Shown piece after piece: positions 21,037-29,914 of a stretch of DNA of 64,000 bases. The position numbers and the translations under genes were made by a program. The notes beneath the pieces are model-generated. The model was given only the letters and a program-made list of their open reading frames with translations. It was not told the origin of the DNA and ran no database searches. The stretch is taken from assembly GCA_963707905.1 (NCBI GenBank), contig CAVPSA010000063.1, positions 1 to 64,000 on the forward strand, written 5' to 3'. How positions within the stretch are numbered: position 1 is the first letter of the stretch; each line of letters starts with the position of its first letter. This DNA comes from DASXKD01 sp963707905. GTDB taxonomy: Bacteria > Actinomycetota > Actinomycetes > Streptosporangiales > Streptosporangiaceae.

Positions 21037-21718
21037 CCGCCCCGCTGCTACGGCGAGGTTAGGGGCAGCGTGTGCGAGCGCGGCCGTGGCGGTTGCCGGT
21101 TACCGCCCTTTCTGACGGTGTTCAGCCGCTAGCTGGTGCGTGTTCTAAGCGGGCGCTCCGCGGTCGGCCGTAGGATCAGCCACCACCTTCCCTTATTTCA
21201 CGGCGCTGGCGTTGGCCAGCCCGGTGCTCGACCTGAGGGTCACGCAGGTGGCGAACCAGTCCTGGGGTGTTCACGTGCTGCTTCCGGCGGGCGCGATCAG
21301 CTGACAAGAGGGGTCGTCCGGCGCGGAACTGCCAGCGCGCCGACGGCGACGGCGCCGTCCGGCCCGCAGCTAAGCCGGTTGGCGTCGAGCACCTCGATGT
21401 GCTCGCCGAGCTCGAGGCCAAGCTTGGACGCTCTCGCGATCGCCCGGGTCACCGTGTCGAGGTCGGCTGGCCGCGCCCCTCGGACCCGGCCAGCAGCTTC
21501 CGAGCAGCTGGGCCATGCCCTCGGAACCAGTGTCGTCGCCGGTCCGCCCGAGCTCTCACAAGGTAGAGTCGGCAGCTACGAGGAGATCATTTCGAGGGGC
21601 AGTTTGAGGGGCAAAATGGTGCTAGCGGGTGCTTGGCTGAGCCTGTCTCAGCTTGTGTGAGCTAGCGAATGGCCTGGTCAGGCCGCGTATGCTCTGGTCA
21701 GAAATTCGTGGGGTGATT
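21037..21718. other. right end of element A, largely non-coding
   Basis: About 680 bases with no convincing intact gene. A minus-strand fragment ending at 21297 (containing ADLDTVTRAIARASKLGLEL) looks protein-like but has no recognisable start or family. From about 21586 to 21718 the sequence is closely similar to 48590-48724 just before another att repeat (shared GGCAGTTTGAGGGGC, GAGCCTGTCTCAGC and GGTCAG blocks), so this is the conserved right terminus of the element family. Confidence 0.6.
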
Positions 21719-21763
21719 CATGGCATGCAAGAGGCCAGGGGTTCGAGTCCCCTTAGCTCCACT
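21719..21763 (+). repeat. att repeat 1 (junction of elements A and B)
   Basis: A direct repeat of the tRNA-Ala 3' end (2207-2251), identical over 45 bases. It lacks the 5' half of the tRNA and cannot be a functional gene. It marks the right end of element A and the left end of element B. Confidence 0.93.
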
Positions 21764-21819
21764 GTTTTTCGAGCCTGTGTTCGGGCTCAAGTGACTAACC
21801 AAGTGACAACGGCGCCGGA

Positions 21820-22132
21820 CTAACCAGTGCCGTTCGCTTGCTCGCCCAAGAGCGTCGTCCTTGCCAGTCGCGTGCCGCGCATGGCGGGCACGATCACATG
21901 CCGGTAGACGGTCTCGGTGACGCGGACTGACTTGTGGCCCGACGTGTCGCTGATGTCATGGATCGGGACGCCGTTGGTGCTCATGATCGAGACGGCGGTG
22001 TGTCTGCCTTCGTGAGCGTGCCAGTGGCCGAACCCGACGCGGCGGGCGACCTTGGCGAATCGCCAGTCGAGGTCGCCGCGGGTGTAGGGGCGGTCGTCTG
22101 GGTGGCAGAACACGAGGCTGGTGTTGTGCCAG
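21820..22132 (-). pseudogene. tyrosine integrase, C-terminal fragment
   Basis: About 100 residues covering the end of the catalytic domain: LVFCHPDDRPYTRGDLDWRF, HWHAHEGRHTAV (the HxxR box), SGHKSVRVTETVYRHV with the nucleophile Tyr. It is very similar to the C-terminus of the longer copy ending at 22559. The upstream part is missing: at about 22133 the sequence switches to an unrelated membrane-protein gene, so the fragment results from deletion or recombination. It ends 57 bases from att repeat 1. Confidence 0.85.
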
Positions 22133-22340
22133 CCCGGAAGTTGGGGTGGCGCAATAGCGCAAGGACTTTAAGGCTGCGCTCGCTGCGCTTCTCGTTGGCC
22201 GTCAAGATCGCGATCATCGCGGCCGCGACCCATGGGATCGCTACAAGAAGGCGGTAAGAAACGGCCAAGATCGCGAGTAGCAGGGCGAGCCTGTTTGTGG
22301 AAGGCAACCATCGGAGGCTATCGGGGAGCAACGCTGTCAC
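22133..22340 (-). pseudogene. small membrane protein, truncated at its C-terminus by the integrase fragment
   Basis: Starts MTALLPDSLRWLPSTNRLAL and has a strongly hydrophobic region (LLLAILAVSYRLLVAIPWVA, AAMIAIL) followed by a basic tail RSERSLKVLALLRHPNFRA. At about 22133 it runs into integrase sequence in another frame. The full protein is not recognised. It lies between two integrase copies. Confidence 0.5.
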
Positions 22341-22381
22341 CCCAACTTAGATCAGTTAAGGGATCGAGGTGACATCGTCAG

Positions 22382-22422
22382 TGTCGTCCCGACCCAAGCT
22401 TCGAGGGGATCGCGGGACGACA
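22382..22422. promoter_or_regulatory. inverted repeat (10-bp arms) between the integrase copies
   Basis: TGTCGTCCCG and CGGGACGACA are exact inverted repeats separated by 21 bases. A second imperfect hairpin follows at 22435-22463 (GTGCGTACGCC with GGCGT...ACGCAC). They fill the 220-base gap between the membrane-protein fragment and the next integrase. Possible roles are transcription terminators or integrase/excisionase sites; not determined. Confidence 0.4.
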
Positions 22423-22558
22423 TTGGCCCTGACCGTGCGTACGCCTGCGGCGTACCTACGCACCGAAGCCAAATTTATCATCTGGTCCGGGTGCCGTCAC
22501 ATCTCTGAGCTTGCTTCTTAACCTGTTCGGCGTGGGCGGGTATGTCGATCTTGGCCGC

Positions 22559-23446
22559 TTAGCCGACTTGATGGTTGCTCATGGTGACAGCGTCTACGTC
22601 GTGAGCATGATCCCTAAATACGTCATCCATCACGGTTGCGCCTCCGCGTACGGCGGGGACGATGACGTGCCGGTAGACGGTTTCGGTGACGTGGGTCGAC
22701 TTGTGGCCCATCGTGTCGCTGATGTCCTGGATGGCCACGCCGTTGTGGCTCATGATCAATACTGCGGTGTGCCTGGCTTCATGGGCGTGCCAGTGGCCGA
22801 GTCCGGCGCGGCGGGTCATCTTGCCAAACCGCCAGTTGAGGTCGGCGCGGGTGTATTGACCGCCGTCTGGGTGGCAGAACACTAGACCGTTGCCCTGCCA
22901 GTCCTCGCCAGCGGTGAGCCGTTCGACTGCCTGGCGCTTCCGGTGGTCGTGAAGCGCGGCGATGGCTCGCTTGGGCAATATCAAGGAGCGGCGGGACTTG
23001 GGTGTCTTGACGCCGCCGCCACGGCGCGCGGAGCGCCAGACGTGGATGATTTCCCTGTCGAGGTCGACGTGTTCCCAGCGCAGTCCGCGTAGCTCGCCGG
23101 GGCGCATGCCAAGGGTGAGAGACAAGACGAACAAGGCCTCTAGCCTGGCCAGGTCGGACTCGTCGCCGTCGAGACCGAGTTGCGCTCGGCACGAGCGGCA
23201 CGTGGTGTCCGTGAGGTCGGTGCTGACCTCGGTGACCTCGTGCCGGGGCTTGGTGCCGCACGCCAGTTCGCCGGTCCCGGTCGCGGCGTGCGTGGCGGCC
23301 TGGGCATACTGCGCGATTCTGAGGACACTCGTGTACCCAGTGGTGGTGCCGGTGGCAGTCGCGAGCACTAAGGCGGCCTGAGGCTGGGTCATGGCACGCG
23401 ACGGTCTGCCCAGCTGGCCTTCCGGCAGATCGGCAAGTTCAGCCAC
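22559..23446 (-). pseudogene. tyrosine integrase (site-specific recombinase), N-terminally truncated
   Basis: 295 residues with a full catalytic set: Arg in LGMRPGELRGLRWEHVD near residue 118, HAHEARHTAV (HxxR) near 222, MGHKSTHVTETVYRHVI with the Tyr nucleophile near 260. The usual 150-200 residue N-terminal DNA-binding part is absent; the frame begins beside a truncated SDR gene. Between the Lys-rich region and the first Arg box is an insert with CGTKPRHEV and CRSCRAQLG that looks like a zinc-binding knuckle. Probably non-functional. Confidence 0.8.
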
Positions 23447-23469
23447 GTGACCAGCGGCGATGGGATGGT

Positions 23470-23860
23470 TTAGGAGGCTGGTGGTGGCTGGTCATCCTCG
23501 GTCGGGCTGCAGGTGGGTGTAGGTGCTTCGGGTCGTTGACCGCAGGCGAGGCGGGTGGCTGCGGTGACCAGCGCGTGCTGCCAGTCGGGTGGGATCACGG
23601 TGAAGGTTCCGTCCTCGATCGTGGCCAGTGCCTGCGCGGCTACCTCGGAGGGATCGACGCCGTGGGGCGACATGCCGGTCGATACGAGAGCGGGGCAGAT
23701 CATGCTCACGCCGATCGGGGTGTCGGCCAGCGCCATCGCGGCGTGCTCGGCCACGGCGACAACGGCGTGTTTGGAGGGCCCGTAGGCGCCACCGCCAGAG
23801 AACGTCGTGGCCCCGGCCAGTGAGCCGGTGATCAGGATGTGGGCTGTCGCCCGGGCACGA
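23470..23860 (-). pseudogene. short-chain dehydrogenase/reductase, C-terminal fragment
   Basis: Reading from about 23860: HILITGSLAGATTFSGGGAY then GPSKHAVVAVAEHAAMALAD, giving the SDR active-site pattern with Ser and YxxxK, followed by IGVSMICPALVSTGMS and a C-terminal helix. The Rossmann N-terminus is missing, so the gene is cut off at about 23860. The next roughly 290 bases to 24146 show no gene. Confidence 0.75.
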
Positions 23861-24146
23861 GAGCTGGGCCTTATCCTCTGAGCGCCGCGCCCACAGCTAG
23901 AGCTGGTGGCGTGTTAGTGCCACCCACCGGTGCGCCCACAGCACCGCGCAGAGTCGATAGCCGATCGGCACAATACCTCTTAGCCCTGGGGTGCCTTATC
24001 GCGCCCGGGTGTGCCTGCGTTCGGCCAGGGCAAGCTCGCGTCCCTGGTCGCCGTCAGCCGGAAGGCCGGGTCTGCCGGGTGCCTGGTTGGTGGCTACCGC
24101 GGTGGTGGCTGCGGTTCGTGGCGGTTCGGCCTGCGTGCGCGGCAGG

Positions 24147-24458
24147 CTATGCCGTGTCCTTTGCCTCGATGGTCGTGATGGCCGGGTCCGGCGCGCCTGG
24201 CGTGCCTGCCGCCGGTTGTCGGCTTTTGCGAGCATGTCGTTGATGCGGTCGGCGGCGAGCTGTTGCAGGATCAGCGGATGCATGGTGTTCTCCTGGGGTG
24301 TTGGGCGGGCGGCCGCGCGGCCGCTTACGGGCGGTGATGGTGCCGTGGGTGAAGATCTCGCCGCCCCAGACGCCGTGCGGCTCGTGGCGTTCGAGCGCGC
24401 CGGCCAGGCAGAAGCCGCGTATGGGGCAGGGCGCGCAGTGCGCCTTGGCCAGCTCTAG
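24147..24458 (-). pseudogene. whiB7-like: WhiB7-like regulator, 3' part (gene split by IS insertion)
   Basis: Encodes the C-terminal two thirds of a WhiB [4Fe-4S] protein: ELAKAHCAPCPIRGFCLAGA with three iron-sulfur cysteines, the turn HEPHGVWGGE, and an AT-hook RKRPRGRPP. The AT-hook and long C-terminus resemble WhiB7, the activator of intrinsic antibiotic resistance. Joining 24454 to 29800 restores an exact 141-codon gene with the 5' part at 29804-29914. The element between is flanked by CTAG duplications. Confidence 0.85.
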
Positions 24459-24466
24459 GCCGTGTT

Positions 24467-25185
24467 TCATAAGTGCCTTGGGAGCCACTCGTTGATCGCG
24501 GCGATGTGGATGGTGGCTTCGTAGCGGACGGCGAGCTTGTCGAAGCGGGTGGCCACGGCGCGGTTGCGTTTGAGCCGGTTTATCCCGCACTCCACCGCGT
24601 GGCGCTGCTTGTAGCGTTCGGCGTCGAAGGCGGGCGGGCGGCCTCCGGCGCTGCCGCGGTTCTTGCGGTGGCGGGCTTGGTCAGCTGGTTCGGGGATGGT
24701 GCACCGGATTGCGCGGCGCCGCAGGTAAGCGCGGTTGGCGCGGGAGCTGTAGGCCTTGTCGCCCAGGACCCGGTCCGGGCGGGTGCGGGGCCGCCCGCCG
24801 CCGGGCCGGCGGACGCGGATGCCTTCCAGGACGGCCTGGAACTGGGGGCTGTCGCCGCGCTGGCCGGCGGTAATGACGATCGACAGGGGTTTCTGGCGCT
24901 GCTCGCAGGACAGGTGCACCTTGGTGGTCAGCCCGCCGCGCGACCGCCCCAGGGCATGGTCAGCGGGCTCGGCCACGGTGCCGCCCGGCGGCTCGGCCTG
25001 CAGGTCGCCCCGGATCCGCGCCCCGGCGGCGTGCTGGTGCGCCCGGGCCACCGTGGAGTCCACGGACACATCCCAGGTGATCAGCCCCTCCGCGTCCGCC
25101 CGGCCCTGCAGCCCGGCCAAGATCATGCGCCAGGTGCCGTTGCGCTGCCAGCGGCGGAACAGGCCATACACCGTCTGCCACGGTC
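24467..25185 (-). pseudogene. IS5-family transposase, C-terminal part
   Basis: Contains the IS5-type DDE core: WDVSVDSTVARAHQHAAGAR (first Asp), GRSRGGLTTKVHL, RVLGDKAYSSRANRAYL (second Asp) and RHAVECGINRLKRNRAVATR (Glu). Its N-terminal 61 residues lie 4.3 kb away at 29488-29671. Deleting 25186-29487 restores one 300-residue reading frame through AYGPWQTVYGLF, so the split is due to insertion, not decay. Confidence 0.9.
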
Positions 25186-25908
25186 TTATGTGGAATCAGA
25201 GGGCTGGCTGTCAAGCCCTTCTTCTGTGCTCTTCCGGGCCTTGATGGCTAGGACGATAGGGGTCGGTTCGCCGCTTTCTGCGAACTGTTCGAGCTGTAGT
25301 CCTGCGGCGAGGAAGGCGTGCATCAGCTCGGGGAGCGGGCGGTGGGTGGCGCCGACCTTGGCGCGCACTCCTTGGTCGGTCCAGGAAGCTTTGGTCCAGT
25401 GGCCGTTGCGGTAGCCGGGGCGGATCACGATCGCGTCCAGATCGCTGCGGTCGGCGAATCCGCCGCAGAAGCAGGGGTGGACACCGACGTGCACGAATAC
25501 TCCACCGGGCCGCAGGATCCTGGCCACCTCGCGGAGCGCCGCCGGGTAGGTGGGCATGTCGGTGTGGACCATCATCGCGATGACGGCGGGCAGCGAGTCG
25601 TCTGGGATCGGGAGGTGCTCGGCGTCGGCCTGCGCTGTGGGAAGGCGGCCGCGGGCGTGCCGGAGCATCCCGGCGGACAGGTCGACGCCGATGGGGGTCC
25701 AGCCCAGCTCGCGGACCTGGGTGGCGTGGACGCCGGTGCCGCACCCGATCTCCAGGCAGGTCCCGCTACCCTCGCCGAGGAGGTGGCGCAAGACGCTGGT
25801 GAGATCGAGGGGATTGCCGTCCCCCGTCCTGGCCCCGGTGCTCTGCCCGCCGAGGAACTCGTTCTCATACCAGTCCGCGATCTCGTCGTAGGCCGCAGTG
25901 GGCGCCAT
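25186..25908 (-). CDS. SAM-dependent methyltransferase (transposon cargo)
   Basis: 240 residues of the class I methyltransferase fold: motif I LEIGCGTGVHATQVRELG near residue 51, then IGVDLSAGMLRHARGRL, PDDSLPAVIAMMVHTDMP and LREVARILRPGGVFVHVGVH. The substrate is unknown. The ATG is preceded by AGGAGGCGGGCG. It lies downstream of the recombinase genes on the same strand, and its TAA stop is the last codon before the deduced transposon end, so it belongs to the element. Confidence 0.88.
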   Translation of the reverse strand: MAPTAAYDEIADWYENEFLGGQSTGARTGDGNPLDLTSVLRHLLGEGSGTCLEIGCGTGVHATQVRELGWTPIGVDLSAGMLRHARGRLPTAQADAEHLPIPDDSLPAVIAMMVHTDMPTYPAALREVARILRPGGVFVHVGVHPCFCGGFADRSDLDAIVIRPGYRNGHWTKASWTDQGVRAKVGATHRPLPELMHAFLAAGLQLEQFAESGEPTPIVLAIKARKSTEEGLDSQPSDST

Positions 25909-26013
25909 CGCCCGCCTCCTGTGTGACCGTGCGTCGACCCCGTCGGAGATGTCTGGGTCTTCGACCCTAGCTTCCGATCTGGCCGTGGCCCGTCGGGTCA
26001 GCTGTCGGCGGAT

Positions 26014-28353
26014 TTATGGGGTGTGGCGAGGCGGGCCTTGGTGGACGTCGACGATCGGCAGGAGTGTCCCAGTGGCCCGGATGCCGAGCTGCCGGGGCGT
26101 GGGCCCGGCCGGGGTGGGAACGTCGGCCAGGCGCTGGAGGAGCTGGTCGAGGGCGGCGTGGCCGTCGTCGACGGCGGCACGTTCGTCGTCGGTGAGGGGA
26201 ACGGCGGCGAGCATGCGCTGCAGGTTGTCCTTGGCTTCTAGCAGGAGCGCCTTGGAGGAGTCCTTGGGGGTGTAGAAGTCGCATTTGGCGCAGGCCATCC
26301 GGTGTGGGCACTGCTCGAAGAAGGTGTAGGAGCACAGTCCGTGGCCGAGGTCGTAGTACTGCCAGGGCTGGCCGGTGGCGGCGGCTCCGGAGGCGGCGGC
26401 GGCGCGGTCGATGAGGACTTCGATGGTGCGGATGTTGCGTTCGAAGTATCCGGCGTCCCGGTAGGCCCTGGTCAGTGTGTTCGGGGTGATCTTGGCGTAG
26501 TGCTGGGTGGAGCTGAGCTCGCGGTGGCCAAGCCAGGCCTGCAACTCGAACAGGGTCATCGGCTCCTTGGCGTTGTAGAGCTGGCTGGCGATGGTGGAGC
26601 GGGCCCGGTGGCTGGTGATGTTGCCGCGGACGTCAGCGTCCGGGACGCCGGCTTTGCGGCAGAGCATCGGGATGATGGCGTTGTTGATGTAGTGCTTGGC
26701 GACGCGGCGAGCCCGGAAGGCGAACAGGAAGTCGACGTGCTCGCCGGTCTTGCGGTCCAGCATCCTGGGCTGCCCGGGACGGGCTGCCTGCCACGCCTCG
26801 ATCGCCTGGCCGACCAGCGGGTCGACGGGTTTGGTGAACGCGGTGCCGGTCTTGTGGGTGGGGATATCCAGCAGGCAGACGGCGTCCCGGGCGAGGACTT
26901 CAGCGGAGTCGCCGGGGATCGGCATGCCCTCGTGCTGCCAGCGGATGCAGCCCACCCGAAGCCGGGCAATCTCGTCGCTGCGCTGTCCGGCGAACAGCCA
27001 GGTGAGTGTGATCGCGCGCAGCAGCTCCATCGGGTGGGAGCGGGTGTCGCCGCTGGGCCGGTCGCCGGGGGTCAGGTTAAGCCCGGCCCACATCAGCTTG
27101 GCCCAGATGTCGTCGGCGATCACGCGGGGATCCGGGCCGAGCAGCGCGTTGATGCTGCGCGGGGTGCGCAGGGCGGTGGCGACGTCGAACCGGCGTGGGA
27201 TCCACTCCCATTCCTGCAGATCGCGGAAGAAGATGCGGGTCATGCCCAGGTAACCCGACTTCGTCTCGGCGCTCAGCGGTTCGCCCGCGCGTTTGCGCAT
27301 CCCATTGATCCACTGGACGTGGTCGCCGACGGTCATGCGGTCCACCGCCGCGACCCAGGACGCGCAGGTCTGCCGGGTCCATTGGCCGGGTTCGGTGATG
27401 CCGGGGTGATCGGCGGTCAGCCACCGGCCGGCCTTGGACAGCACGCTGCGGTAGCTGGCGCGGACCTTCGGCGTCAGCGTGGACGTTGCATGCCAGCGTT
27501 CGACCCACTCCGCCCAGCCAGGCGCCGTCCCCTCGATCGCCACCAGCCCGGGACCGTGCTCCAGTGGCGGTGGTGGGTCTGTGTGACCGAGCGCGGCCAC
27601 GGCCCGGTGGACGCCATAAAGGGTCGATCCCCGGTGCTCACCCATCGCCGGGTCGCTGCGCATCCGCAGCAGCACGCCGCTGGTCAGGTCCTCCAGCAAC
27701 GGGCTGCGGTTGAGCAGGAACATCTGGCAGACCATCGCGGTCAGGTGCGGTTCGCGGGCGCTATAGCCCCAGCCGGCCAGCACCTCGCGGACCTGCCGGA
27801 CAGCGTCGTCCACCGGCTGGCGGCCGAAGACCCGCCGGGCCAGGCCCGGCCGCTGGAAGCGGCCGATGCGGTCGAACGCGGTGAACCCGGTGAGCAGATA
27901 AGCGTAAGCCAGGACGTAGGGGCGGGCGTTGGGGCCGATCTGGCCAGGCCATGTCCGCCGGAAGTTCTCACCGCTGGGGTCGATGAGGCCGATCCAGTCC
28001 CGCTCGCTCCAGCCCCAGAACGATCGCTGCAGATCACCGCAGCGCATCAGCACCAGCCCAGCCGCATCCCACGCGTATCTGCTTCCCCGGGCGGCGTCGT
28101 GGTCCCAGTGCAATGCGGCCTGGGCATCGCGCAGCGGCCGGACAAGCCACCCGATGGATCTCCACGGGGTGGCGTTCAGGTCGAGGTCCGTTCCTCTCGC
28201 CTGGGCCAGCAGATCACCGCCCAGCCCCCGCAGAGTCTCCACTTCCGGCTCAGACAGCGCGATCTTCTGGTCATAGCGGGTCTCGTCGATGGGCCATGCC
28301 CAGCAGCGGGTCGCGGGCGCCCTGGGGGCGGCCGCCGACGAAAAGACGGTCAC
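26014..28353 (-). CDS. large tyrosine recombinase, TnpB-like
   Basis: 779 residues. A long N-terminal region precedes the catalytic domain in the last 350 residues: ITLTWLFAGQRSDEIARLRV (Arg I), NITSHRARSTIASQL (HxxR), WLGHRELSSTQHYAKITPNT (His and Tyr). The C-terminus has a Cys cluster (GLCSYTFFEQCPHRMACAKC) likely to bind zinc. The GTG start overlaps the stop of the upstream recombinase (GTGA), implying translational coupling. In Tn554 the two recombinases act together in transposition; that role is inferred here. Confidence 0.85.
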   Translation of the reverse strand: MTVFSSAAAPRAPATRCWAWPIDETRYDQKIALSEPEVETLRGLGGDLLAQARGTDLDLNATPWRSIGWLVRPLRDAQAALHWDHDAARGSRYAWDAAGLVLMRCGDLQRSFWGWSERDWIGLIDPSGENFRRTWPGQIGPNARPYVLAYAYLLTGFTAFDRIGRFQRPGLARRVFGRQPVDDAVRQVREVLAGWGYSAREPHLTAMVCQMFLLNRSPLLEDLTSGVLLRMRSDPAMGEHRGSTLYGVHRAVAALGHTDPPPPLEHGPGLVAIEGTAPGWAEWVERWHATSTLTPKVRASYRSVLSKAGRWLTADHPGITEPGQWTRQTCASWVAAVDRMTVGDHVQWINGMRKRAGEPLSAETKSGYLGMTRIFFRDLQEWEWIPRRFDVATALRTPRSINALLGPDPRVIADDIWAKLMWAGLNLTPGDRPSGDTRSHPMELLRAITLTWLFAGQRSDEIARLRVGCIRWQHEGMPIPGDSAEVLARDAVCLLDIPTHKTGTAFTKPVDPLVGQAIEAWQAARPGQPRMLDRKTGEHVDFLFAFRARRVAKHYINNAIIPMLCRKAGVPDADVRGNITSHRARSTIASQLYNAKEPMTLFELQAWLGHRELSSTQHYAKITPNTLTRAYRDAGYFERNIRTIEVLIDRAAAASGAAATGQPWQYYDLGHGLCSYTFFEQCPHRMACAKCDFYTPKDSSKALLLEAKDNLQRMLAAVPLTDDERAAVDDGHAALDQLLQRLADVPTPAGPTPRQLGIRATGTLLPIVDVHQGPPRHTP

Positions 28354-29414
28354 GGCGTCGTCGCTCCCGCCGGGCTGCCGGGGCGGGTCAGCATCTCCAC
28401 CCGCCAGGCGTGGACGTGATCCATCGACTTGTTGAGCTTGTCGGACAGGTCCCGCCCGGACAGATGGATATAGCGAAGCGTCGATTCAGGCGACCTGTGA
28501 CCGGCGAAGGTAGAGATCGCGTGCAGCTCCCAGCCCATCCGGGCCAGGTCGGTCAGGCACAGATGCCGGGTCGTATGCGTGGAGAAGCGAGGCACCCCAG
28601 CCTCATCGGCGATCCGCCGCACGACCTTCGACCACGTCCACAGGCTCAACGGCCGCCCGTGGTTGCGGTGCGACTCCGACAAGAACAGCGGGCCACGGGC
28701 CCGGCTGATCGCCGCCCGATGGCTGAGATAGCTGGCCAGCAGCACGCCAGTGGCCGCCGAGTACGGCACCACGCGTTCCAGCCGGTTCTTGGTGCGGTGC
28801 GCCTGCACCCGCAGCATGCGGTGCCCCGGATCCAGATCCTCGGTCTGCAGCGTGCACAGTTCCTCACGGCGAAGCGCCGCGTCATAGGCCAGCGCCAGCA
28901 TGACCCGGTTGCGGATCGGCTCCTCGGCGGCCACGGCCAGCACGTCCAGCCACTGCCGCTCATCGGGGACCCACGGAAGCTTGATCAGCCGCGGGACCAG
29001 GCCTCGTTCCTGACCGCCGAACCGGCGGCCAGGCGTGTACTTCCCACGCCCGACCGGGTTGAGCTCCCGCAGGCCCTCCTCGACCAGGTGATCGTAAAAC
29101 AGCCGGACTGGGACGAGCCGCTGCTGGATGGTGGCGCTGGACAACCCCGAGCCGGAATCGATCGAGACGACATTGACCCCGCGATGGCCCGGCCTGGTCG
29201 TGAGTTCCCGGACGAACACCGCCACATGCGCCCGGTTCGCGGTGACCGGGTCCACGCCTTCCCGCTCACACACCTGCAGATACTCGGCCAAACCCCGGGC
29301 GTAAGCATCGATCGTCCGCGGTGCCCGCCCCAGATCGACCCAGATCCGCAGCCACCCGGCCGCCAGCTCATGCCGCCCAAGGACAGGCCACTTCTCCTCA
29401 AGAACGACCGCCAA
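28350..29414 (-). CDS. tyrosine recombinase, TnpA-like
   Basis: 354 residues with an N-terminal SAM-like DNA-binding part (TIDAYARGLAEYLQVCEREG) and the catalytic domain: ALAYDAALRREELCTLQTED (Arg I), RFSTHTTRHLCLTDLARMG (HxxR), FAGHRSPESTLRYIHLSG (His and Tyr). The likely TTG start has GGAGCG just upstream. It is the first gene of the transposon's leftward operon, 73 bases inside the right boundary. Confidence 0.85.
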   Translation of the reverse strand: MAVVLEEKWPVLGRHELAAGWLRIWVDLGRAPRTIDAYARGLAEYLQVCEREGVDPVTANRAHVAVFVRELTTRPGHRGVNVVSIDSGSGLSSATIQQRLVPVRLFYDHLVEEGLRELNPVGRGKYTPGRRFGGQERGLVPRLIKLPWVPDERQWLDVLAVAAEEPIRNRVMLALAYDAALRREELCTLQTEDLDPGHRMLRVQAHRTKNRLERVVPYSAATGVLLASYLSHRAAISRARGPLFLSESHRNHGRPLSLWTWSKVVRRIADEAGVPRFSTHTTRHLCLTDLARMGWELHAISTFAGHRSPESTLRYIHLSGRDLSDKLNKSMDHVHAWRVEMLTRPGSPAGATTP

Positions 29415-29487
29415 CGACGCTCCTCAGCTACCGGCGAGACCGTACCGGACAAGATCGCCCGGAAGGCCTGATTCCAAGTAACTGATA

Positions 29488-29671
29488 CGTAGGCCGGCGG
29501 CACGTCCCGCCACGGCGCCCCCGCCCGCACCCGCCACCGGATCCCGTCAATCAGCGTGCGTTTCGCATGCTCAGGCGGGCGGCCAAGCCTGCTGCCAGGC
29601 AGCAACGGCCCCAGCACCGCCCACTGCGCGTCCGTCAGGTCCGCCCGCTGCGTCACCGCTAAGGTGGCCAC
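29488..29671 (-). pseudogene. IS5-family transposase, N-terminal part
   Basis: 61 residues typical of the DUF4096-like N-terminal domain of IS5 transposases: RADLTDAQWAVLGPLLPGS, KRTLIDGIRWRVRAGAPWRD, then VPPAY. The frame then enters the transposon. The missing continuation is at 25185 reading down. The GTG start fits the distance to the IS right end at 29799. Confidence 0.88.
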
Positions 29672-29803
29672 GAGGTCTCCGTGCAGATGGTCTTCTTCGT
29701 CGTTGACTCATCTACCGGAGACCTCACTCATCCCAGCTCAGCGACACGCCGGCATCTCTAAATCACAGCAAACCACTCAGCCCACTTTTGAAACACGGCC
29801 TAG

Positions 29804-29914
29804 GTCGGTCGGCCAGTCGGAGAACCATAGCTGCGGGTTCTGTTGCTGGCAGGGCAGTGGTCGGCAGGTTGCCTGTGCCTGCCGGGTCAGCAGGGCCAGG
29901 GAGTTACCGGGCAT
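29804..29914 (-). pseudogene. whiB7-like: WhiB7-like regulator, 5' part
   Basis: 37 codons from ATG at 29914: MPGNSLALLTRQAQ, the first cluster cysteine in LPCQQQN, then QLWFSDWPTD, the conserved WFSD-type box of WhiB proteins. It joins in frame to the 3' part at 24454 once the IS and one CTAG copy are removed. The start lacks a strong ribosome-binding site. The 270 bases upstream to 30187 hold no clear gene. Confidence 0.85.

Larger units (their letters stand above)
25186..29487. mobile_element. Tn554-like transposon (two tyrosine recombinases plus methyltransferase)
   Basis: This 4302-bp segment exactly interrupts the IS5 transposase frame. It contains two overlapping recombinase genes in the size order of Tn554 TnpA (about 360 aa) and TnpB (about 650-780 aa), and one cargo gene. 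A 9-bp motif TGGAATCAG lies near both ends in inverted orientation (25191-25199 and 29468-29476). No target duplication is visible, as expected of this family. Boundaries rest on frame restoration and could shift by a few bases. Confidence 0.82.
24459..29799. mobile_element. IS5-family insertion sequence inserted in the whiB7-like gene (itself interrupted)
   Basis: Ends are inverted repeats: GCCGTGTTTCATAAGTG from 24459 and, read inward from 29799, GCCGTGTTTCAAAAGTG. Both ends are flanked by CTAG (24455-24458 and 29800-29803), a target-site duplication. Removing the inner transposon leaves 1039 bp, a normal IS5 length. Confidence 0.9.

Noticed and set aside
21297..21540. Possible minus-strand gene with ADLDTVTRAIARASKLGLEL
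   Set aside because: Amino acid use looks natural, but there is no start, ribosome-binding site or recognised family; noted only as a fragment.
21719..21763. Second, third and fourth tRNA-Ala genes
   Set aside because: The copies at 21719, 48042 and 48725 contain only the 3' half, without a D arm or 5' acceptor strand, so they are att sites, not tRNAs.
26302..28419. Long plus-strand open frame of about 705 codons opposite the TnpB-like gene
   Set aside because: Antisense shadow of a high-GC gene; no domain, and the minus strand has clear recombinase motifs.
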